Positions 57,854 to 64,000 of a DNA stretch of 64,000 bases are shown here, one piece after another. The stretch comes from an uncultured Kocuria sp. (lineage in GTDB: Bacteria > Actinomycetota > Actinomycetes > Actinomycetales > Micrococcaceae). Within the stretch, counting starts at the first letter, position 1, and each line of letters starts with the position of its first letter. The translations under genes were made by a program, and so were the position numbers. The DNA lies in assembly GCF_947500125.1 (NCBI RefSeq), contig NZ_CANMRA010000024.1, positions 1 through 64,000 on the forward strand, written 5' to 3'. The notes beneath the pieces are model-generated. The model did no database searches. It was not told the DNA's origin and was given only the letters and a program-made list of their open reading frames with translations.

Positions 57854-57867
57854 ACCGAACGATCGGT
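57854..57867. promoter_or_regulatory. TetR-type operator ACCGAACGATCGGT upstream of paaZ
   Basis: Near-perfect 14-bp palindrome in the promoter region between the PaaI-like gene (-) and paaZ (+). Confidence 0.7.
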
Positions 57868-57925
57868 CAGGATGCGGGCGACGGACCGTCCGCCCGCACG
57901 CACCCGAGCGAAAGGACCACGCACC

Positions 57926-60016
57926 GTGGCAGCACAGACCCAGACCATCCTCCCCAGCTACCTGCGGGGCCGGTGGTGGACGCCGGAGAACCCCCAGAAG
58001 GTCACGGAGGTGGCCGACGCCTCAACCGGCGAGGTCATGGCGCGCGTGTCCACGGACGGCATCGACATCGCCTCCGCCGTGGACTACGGCCGCACCGTGG
58101 GCCAGCGCGCCCTCGGGGAGCTCACCATCCACGAGCGGGCCCTCAAGCTCAAGCAGCTCGCCCAGTACCTCGACGAGCACAAGCAGGAGCTCTACGACCT
58201 CTCCTACTCGACCGGGGCCACCCTGAAGGACCACTTCTTCGACGTGGACGGCGGCATCGGCACCCTCTTCACGTTCTCCTCGAAGGGCCGACGCGAGCTG
58301 CCCAACGCCAACGTCATCGTGGACGGCGCCGTGGAGCAGCTCTCCAAGGACGGGTCCTTCCTGGGCGAGCACATCTACACCCGCATGCCCGGTGTCGCCG
58401 TGCAGATCAACGCGTTCAACTTCCCGGTGTGGGGCATGCTCGAGAAGTTCGCCCCGGCCTTTCTCGCCGGCATGCCGACCGTGGTGAAGCCGGCGACGCC
58501 CACCGGCTACGTCACGGCCGCCTGCGTGCGCCTGATGATCGACTCCGGCATCCTGCCCGAGGGCTCCCTCCAGCTGGTCTCCGGCTCCGCCCGCGACCTG
58601 CTCGACCACCTGGACTACCGCGACCACGTGGCCTTCACCGGCTCCGCCGGCACTGCGCAGTCGCTGCGCCACCACGAGAACGTCATCAACGGCGGGGTGC
58701 GCTTCACCGCCGAGACGGACTCCCTCAACGCCGCGATCCTCGGCCCCGACGCCACCCCGGAGACCCCGGAGTTCGAGGCGTTCGTGAAGGCGGTGTTCAC
58801 CGAGATCACCTCCAAGGCCGGGCAGAAGTGCACGGCCATCCGGCGCGTCATCGTCCCGCAGGATCGTGTGGAGGACGTCGTGGCGGCCGTCGCCGAGCGG
58901 GTGCAGCAGCGCGTGGTCATCGGCGACCCCCGCACCGAGGGCGTCACCATGGGCGCCCTGGCCTCCAAGGAGCAGCAGGGCGAGGTGCGCAAGGCCGTGG
59001 AGCGCCTGATCGCCGCCGGCGGCACCGTCCGCCTGGGCGGACCGGACGCCTCCGTGGGCGACGCCGACACCGAGGCGGGCGCGTTCTTCCCCGTCACGGT
59101 GCTGTCCTTCGAGGACCCGGACACCCCCGAGGTGCACTTCGTCGAGGCCTTCGGCCCCGTGACCTCCGTCCTCGGCTACACCGACGTCGACGACGCCGTG
59201 CGGCTGGCCGCGCTCGGCGGCGGCTCGCTCGTGGCGACCGTGTGCACGAACGACGGCGCGACCGCCGCCCGGTTCATCGCGGGCATCGGCTCGCACCACG
59301 GGCGCGTGCACTTCCTCAACCGCCAGGACGCGAAGACCTCCACCGGTCACGGCTCTCCGATGCCGCACCTGATCCACGGCGGCCCCGGCCGCGCCGGCGG
59401 CGGCGAGGAGCTGGGCGGCGTGCGCGGCGTCAAGCACTACATGCAGCGCACCGCGATCCAGGGCCCCCCGGACATCCTCACGGCCGTGACCGGCGTGTGG
59501 CACCGGGGCGCCGCGGCGCAGACCGTGACCCGCGAGGCGGTCGAGAACGGCACCGGCGAGCACCCGTTCCGCAAGTCCCTGGAGACCCTGCGGATCGGCG
59601 ACCAGTTCGCCTCCGAGCTGCGCACCGTGACCCTCGAGGACATCACCGAGTTCGCCGAGAAGACCGGCGACACCTTCTACGCGCACACCGACGAGGAGGC
59701 CGCCACGGCCAACCCGTTCTTCCCGCGCCGGGTGGCCCACGGTTACCTGCTGGTCTCCTGGGCGGCCGGACTGTTCGTGGAGCCGGCCCCCGGCCCCGTG
59801 CTGGCCAACTACGGACTGGAGAACCTGCGGTTCATCACGCCGGTGACCTACGACGACCACATCCGGGTGACCCTCACCGCCAAGCAGATCACCCCGCGGG
59901 TCACCGACGAGTACGGCGAGGTCTGCTGGGACGCGATCCTGCACAACCAGCACGACGAGATCGTCGCGACCTACGACGTGCTGACCCTGGTCGCGAAGAC
60001 CTGGCCCACCGCCTGA
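57926..60016 (+). CDS. paaZ: Bifunctional oxepin-CoA hydrolase/3-oxo-5,6-dehydrosuberyl-CoA semialdehyde dehydrogenase
   Basis: ALDH domain (ITSKAGQKCTAIRRV) plus C-terminal MaoC-like domain (FYAHTDEEAATANPFFPRRVAHGYLLVSW). Confidence 0.95.
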   Translation: MAAQTQTILPSYLRGRWWTPENPQKVTEVADASTGEVMARVSTDGIDIASAVDYGRTVGQRALGELTIHERALKLKQLAQYLDEHKQELYDLSYSTGATLKDHFFDVDGGIGTLFTFSSKGRRELPNANVIVDGAVEQLSKDGSFLGEHIYTRMPGVAVQINAFNFPVWGMLEKFAPAFLAGMPTVVKPATPTGYVTAACVRLMIDSGILPEGSLQLVSGSARDLLDHLDYRDHVAFTGSAGTAQSLRHHENVINGGVRFTAETDSLNAAILGPDATPETPEFEAFVKAVFTEITSKAGQKCTAIRRVIVPQDRVEDVVAAVAERVQQRVVIGDPRTEGVTMGALASKEQQGEVRKAVERLIAAGGTVRLGGPDASVGDADTEAGAFFPVTVLSFEDPDTPEVHFVEAFGPVTSVLGYTDVDDAVRLAALGGGSLVATVCTNDGATAARFIAGIGSHHGRVHFLNRQDAKTSTGHGSPMPHLIHGGPGRAGGGEELGGVRGVKHYMQRTAIQGPPDILTAVTGVWHRGAAAQTVTREAVENGTGEHPFRKSLETLRIGDQFASELRTVTLEDITEFAEKTGDTFYAHTDEEAATANPFFPRRVAHGYLLVSWAAGLFVEPAPGPVLANYGLENLRFITPVTYDDHIRVTLTAKQITPRVTDEYGEVCWDAILHNQHDEIVATYDVLTLVAKTWPTA

Positions 60017-60048
60017 CCGGCTGACCCGGGCGAGGCCCGTCCCGGACC

Positions 60049-60120
60049 GCCGAGCCCCCACGGCGCACGCAGTCCCCCACGCCACAGCATGGGGGACTGC
60101 GCTGTGCCTGGGGGCTCGGC
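60049..60120. terminator. 72-bp compound hairpin after paaZ
   Basis: GCCGAGCCCCCA / TGGGGGCTCGGC outer, GGCGCA/TGTGCC middle, CGCAGTCCCCCA / TGGGGGACTGCG inner. Confidence 0.8.
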
Positions 60121-60271
60121 AGGTGGCAGAGGCGGGACCGGGAGACCGGAGCGGCCTGTTCGCGGCGGGGTGCCCGGTGCTAGCCTGACCAGCACGCTGC
60201 CCAGACCCTCGCGCGTGCCGGCGCCCCGCCGCGCAGGACCGCCGTCGGACGCCACGGCCGGAGGAGACGCG

Positions 60272-62119
60272 ATGCGCCGGATCTCGAGCCCCGCTCACCG
60301 GAAGGCCGCCGTCGCGCTGTCCCTCCTGCTCGGGCTCACGGGGTGCGCACCGGACGCGGAGCCCGCCGCGGGGACCCCGTCGGGGCCGACCGGGACCGCG
60401 GCCTCCGCCCCGGCCTCGCCCGCGGAGACGCCGGGGCCGGCCACGACGACCGCGCCGGACGCAGCCGAGGAGCCCGCCCCGCACGTCCAGGCGGTGGTGT
60501 CCTCGCACGAGCTGGCCACCGCCGCGGGCACGGAGATCCTCGAGGCCGGCGGCACCGCCGCCGATGCCGCGGTCGCGGTCGCCGCCGTGCTGAGCGTGGT
60601 GGAGCCCTACTACTCGAGCGTGCTCGGCGGCGGCACGTGGGCGCTGTACTACGACGCGGACAGCGACGACGTGACGAGCCTGAACGGCGTGGGGCCGGTC
60701 GGCGGCGCGGCGACGCTCGAGGACTACCGCCCCCGCGCCGGCGACTTCGGCATGCACCAGGCGATCCTCCCCGGCGCCTGGGACGGATGGATGCTCTGGC
60801 TCGACGAGTACGGCGAGCTGGGACTGGGCGAGGTCCTCGCGCCGGCGATCGCGGTGGCCCGCGAGGGGTATCCCGCGAGCTCGGAGATGGTCTACTGGCT
60901 GACCCGGGAGGAGGCGAACATCCGGCAGAGCCCGGTCATGACGGAGCTCTACACCCGCGACGGCGCCCTGCTGGAGGCGGGCGACACCGTGCACCAGTGG
61001 GACATGGCCGGCACCTTCGAGGACCTGGTGGCCGCCTACGACGGCGAGGCCGACGGCGGGGCCGACCGCGCCGCCGGGATCCGGGCGGCACGGGACCACT
61101 TCTACCGCGGGCCCGTCGCGGAGGCCGTCGTCGCCTTCTCGGAGCAGGACGACGGATACCTCACCCTGGAGGACTTCAGCGGCTACTCGGCACAGATCGT
61201 CGAGCCGATCTCCATCGACTACGGAGCGGACGTGACGGTCCACCAGAACCCGCCCAACAGCCAGGGCATCGCGATGCTGCAGGCCCTCAACATCCTGGAC
61301 GAGGACGACTTCTCCGGCCGCTCCCCCGAGGACCCCGACGTGGTCCACCGGCAGGTGGAGGCCGTCAAGCTGGCCTTCGCCGACCGGTACGCGCGTGTGG
61401 GCGATCCCGAGCGCACCGACGTGCCCGTGGCGCGGCTGCTGTCGGACGAGTACGCCCGGGCCCAGCGGGCGCGCATCGACGACGACCGCGCCGCGCGGTG
61501 GCCGATCGACAGCGGGCTCGACCGGCAGGCCTCGGACACCACCACGTTCCATCTCACCGACCGCTCCGGCAACGCCGCGGCCGTGACCACGAGCCTGGGC
61601 GGGCAGTTCCTGGTGGTGGGGGACACCGGGATCCACATCAACGAGCGCATGAGCTTCCTGTCGCTCGACGAGGACAACGTCAACGCCGTGGCGCCCGGGG
61701 CCACGGTGCGGCACACCTCCGCCCCCTTCATGGCCCTGCGCGACGGCCGGCCCTACCTGCTCGGCGGCAACACCGGGATCGACACCCAGCCGCAGGGGCA
61801 GCTGCAGCAGTTCATGAACGTGGTGGACTTCGGCATGACGCCCCAGGAGGCGGTGGCGCAGCCGCGCTTCGTCAGCACGGCCTTCCCCGCGTCCAACCAC
61901 CCCCACGGGGCCGGCAACACCCTGCAGGTGGAGTCGGACTTCTCGGCAGCGGCCGTCCAGGAGCTGCGCCGCCGGGGCCACGACGTCACCGTGGGCGCGG
62001 GCATCTTCGGCACGGCGAACATGCTCGCCGTGGACGAGGACGGCAGGGGGGCCCGGCTGGGCGTGGAGCCCCGGAACGAGACCGCCGACGGGACGGTGCT
62101 GCCCGCCCCGGACCGGTAG
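60272..62119 (+). CDS. ggt: Gamma-glutamyltransferase, predicted lipoprotein
   Basis: Lipobox LLGLTGC; DTTTFHLTDRSGNAAAVTTSLG; PNSQGIAMLQALNIL. Confidence 0.92.
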   Translation: MRRISSPAHRKAAVALSLLLGLTGCAPDAEPAAGTPSGPTGTAASAPASPAETPGPATTTAPDAAEEPAPHVQAVVSSHELATAAGTEILEAGGTAADAAVAVAAVLSVVEPYYSSVLGGGTWALYYDADSDDVTSLNGVGPVGGAATLEDYRPRAGDFGMHQAILPGAWDGWMLWLDEYGELGLGEVLAPAIAVAREGYPASSEMVYWLTREEANIRQSPVMTELYTRDGALLEAGDTVHQWDMAGTFEDLVAAYDGEADGGADRAAGIRAARDHFYRGPVAEAVVAFSEQDDGYLTLEDFSGYSAQIVEPISIDYGADVTVHQNPPNSQGIAMLQALNILDEDDFSGRSPEDPDVVHRQVEAVKLAFADRYARVGDPERTDVPVARLLSDEYARAQRARIDDDRAARWPIDSGLDRQASDTTTFHLTDRSGNAAAVTTSLGGQFLVVGDTGIHINERMSFLSLDEDNVNAVAPGATVRHTSAPFMALRDGRPYLLGGNTGIDTQPQGQLQQFMNVVDFGMTPQEAVAQPRFVSTAFPASNHPHGAGNTLQVESDFSAAAVQELRRRGHDVTVGAGIFGTANMLAVDEDGRGARLGVEPRNETADGTVLPAPDR

Positions 62120-62191
62120 CACCGGACCCGGCCGGCGACGCCCCGGGCGGGTGCCGCGGGCCCGGGTCAGCCCCTGCGGGCTGCGCCCGGA

Positions 62192-62815
62192 TCAGGGGAC
62201 CCGCAGCCCCGAGAACGCGAGCACGACGACGGTCTCGGCCAGCTCCTCCCAGGGCTGGCCCGCATCGGGCCGGTACCAGTCGACGATCGAGTTGATCATG
62301 CCCAGGAGCAGCCGGGAGGCCGACCGCCCGCTGAGGTCGCGGCGCAGGTCCCCCTCCGCCTGGGCCTGCTCGATGAGCGCGCCTACCCGGCGGGTGACCG
62401 TGCGACGGCGCTCGAGCGCCCGGGTCTCGACCTCCGAGTTGCCCCGCAGCCGCAGCAGCAGCGTCACGTAGGGCATCTGCTCCACGAGCACGCGCACGGT
62501 GCCCCGGATCACCTGCTCGAGCCGCTGGACCGCGGGGGCCTCGGTCCGCTCCGCGGAGGCCAGGACCTCCTCGAGCGCGTCCAGGGCCCGGCCGAGCGCC
62601 TGCTCGAGGATCTCCTCCTTGGACTCCACGTGGTGGTAGATCGCGGACTTCGAGATGCCCAGGTGCTTGGAGAGCGTGCCCATCGACGTGGCGTCGTAGC
62701 CGTGGACGTTGAAGACCTCCACGCACACGGCGAGCAGCGTCTCGCGGTCGTAGCCGGGCCGGCCGCGGCGCGGGGCCGCGCCGGCCGGGAGAGCGGTCGC
62801 CGGTGCGTGCGTCAT
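62192..62815 (-). CDS. paaR: TetR family regulator, PaaR-like
   Basis: GRPGYDRETLLAVCVEVFNVHGYDATSMGTLSKHLGISKSAIYHHVESKEEIL; adjacent to paaK. Confidence 0.85.
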   Translation of the reverse strand: MTHAPATALPAGAAPRRGRPGYDRETLLAVCVEVFNVHGYDATSMGTLSKHLGISKSAIYHHVESKEEILEQALGRALDALEEVLASAERTEAPAVQRLEQVIRGTVRVLVEQMPYVTLLLRLRGNSEVETRALERRRTVTRRVGALIEQAQAEGDLRRDLSGRSASRLLLGMINSIVDWYRPDAGQPWEELAETVVVLAFSGLRVP

Positions 62816-62920
62816 GAGGACCTCGATCTCGGTGGGGAGGGACAGGACAACGATCCTATGACGCGACGAGCCCCCGAGCGGTCTCGGGGGCTGGTCACGG
62901 CAGGGCCGGCGAGCGGGACG

Positions 62921-64000
62921 TCACGCGTCTTTGCGGTGGTCGTAGACGCGGCGCAGCTTGCCGGAGGACCGGGCGAGGGTTCCCGGCTCGGCGATCCGGA
63001 TCGAGGCGGAGGAACCGATCTTCGTCTTGATCGCGTGCAGGAGCTTCTGGCCGCCGGCCTCGGCGGCCTCGACGGTCACCTGCTCGCGCCGCTCGATGTT
63101 GATGGTCATCTGGTCCATCCGGTGCGGGCGGGTGATCTCGAGCGTGAAGTGCGGGCTCAGCTCCGGCACCTGGAGGGCGAGCTCCTCGATCTGGGAGGGG
63201 AACAGGTTGACCCCGCGCAGGATGATCATGTCGTCGGAGCGGCCCGTGATCCGGCCCATCCGCCGGTGCCCGGGCCGGTCCGTGCCGGGGAGCAGGCGGG
63301 TCAGGTCATGGGTGCGGTAGCGGATGATCGGCAGGGCCTCCTTGGTGAGCGCCGTGAACACGAGCTCGCCGGGCCGGCCGGTCTCCTGCACCTCGTCCGT
63401 GAACGGGTCGATGATCTCGGGGCGGAAGTGGTCCTCCCAGATGTGCGAGCCGTCCTTGGACGCGGCGGACTCCCCGGCCACCCCGGGGCCCATGACCTCC
63501 GAGAGTCCGTAGATGTCGCACGCGTCGACGTCGAAGGCCGTCTCGATCTCCCGGCGCATCTCCTCGGTCCAGGGCTCCGCCCCGAGCACCGCGGTGCGCA
63601 GCGACGTCTCCCGCGGGTCCAGGCCGAGCTTCCTGAAGCCGTCCGCGATGGTCAGCAGGTAGGTGGGGGTCGAGAGGATGGCCTCGGGCTCGAAGTCCCG
63701 AATCATCTGGACCTGCTTCTCGGTCTGCCCGCCGGACATGGGGATGACGGCGCAGCCCAGGCGCTCGGCGCCGTAGTGGGCCCCGAGCCCGCCCGTGAAC
63801 AGGCCGTAGCCGTAGGCGTTGTGCACCTTGTCGCCGGGCCGCACGCCCGAAAGCCGGAAGCAGCGGGCCACGAGGCCCGCCCAGGTGTCGATGTCGTTCT
63901 GGGTGTAGGCCACCACGGTGGGCTGCCCGGTGGTGCCGGAGGAGGCGTGGATCCGCCGGACCTCGCTCATCGGCACCGCGAGGGACTTGAACGGGTACGC
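62921..64000 (-). CDS. paaK: Phenylacetate-CoA ligase (5' end outside window)
   Basis: HASSGTTGQPTVVAYTQNDIDTWAGLVARCFRL; open frame continues through right edge. Confidence 0.95.
   Translation of the reverse strand, partial: AYPFKSLAVPMSEVRRIHASSGTTGQPTVVAYTQNDIDTWAGLVARCFRLSGVRPGDKVHNAYGYGLFTGGLGAHYGAERLGCAVIPMSGGQTEKQVQMIRDFEPEAILSTPTYLLTIADGFRKLGLDPRETSLRTAVLGAEPWTEEMRREIETAFDVDACDIYGLSEVMGPGVAGESAASKDGSHIWEDHFRPEIIDPFTDEVQETGRPGELVFTALTKEALPIIRYRTHDLTRLLPGTDRPGHRRMGRITGRSDDMIILRGVNLFPSQIEELALQVPELSPHFTLEITRPHRMDQMTINIERREQVTVEAAEAGGQKLLHAIKTKIGSSASIRIAEPGTLARSSGKLRRVYDHRKDA

Noticed and set aside
58022-62122. 1366-aa minus-strand ORF opposite paaZ and ggt
   Set aside because: No recognisable motif; compositional artefact of GC3 bias opposite two well-supported genes

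Overview
64 kb chromosomal window from a high-GC actinobacterium. Gene content suggests a Kocuria-like Micrococcaceae; that is inference from content only. No rRNA, tRNA, CRISPR, transposase or prophage was recognised. From left to right: dnaX 3' end-recR-lysC; a small Rieske protein; a tandem-HTH protein; purS-purQ-purL; cls; an ECF sigma/anti-sigma plus class F sortase/DUF4397 cluster; a baeRF/Vms1-like protein; a sulfur-assimilation region with a SAM-IV riboswitch (LLM monooxygenase) and an S-box riboswitch (ssu-type ABC transporter); acs; sdhC and sdhB with no sdhA between them; an SLC13 transporter; a P-type ATPase; S-box/metY/CoA-binding protein; osmC; an AGCS symporter; ilvD; an FGGY kinase; a ketone-body cluster (thiolase, CoA-transferase A/B, IclR, 3-hydroxybutyrate dehydrogenase); a third S-box riboswitch driving an internally deleted mini-MetE followed by a full-length MetE-like gene; and a phenylacetate catabolism region (MFS, TPP enzyme, thiolase, paaF, paaH, paaI-like, paaZ, paaR-like TetR, paaK). 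Main unusual signals: (i) a family of exactly 72-bp intergenic hairpins (26-20-26) with constant outer and inner arms and a covarying 5-bp module, three intact and one decayed; (ii) an SDH operon whose flavoprotein position holds only 15-bp tandem repeats encoding a possible 45-aa peptide; (iii) a riboswitch-linked mini-MetE keeping only the two ends of its neighbour; (iv) four SAM riboswitches of two classes within about 26 kb; (v) TetR-type operators shared by three phenylacetate-region transcription units; (vi) a likely internal lysC start. All calls come from reading the sequence and supplied ORFs; no database search or folding program was run.
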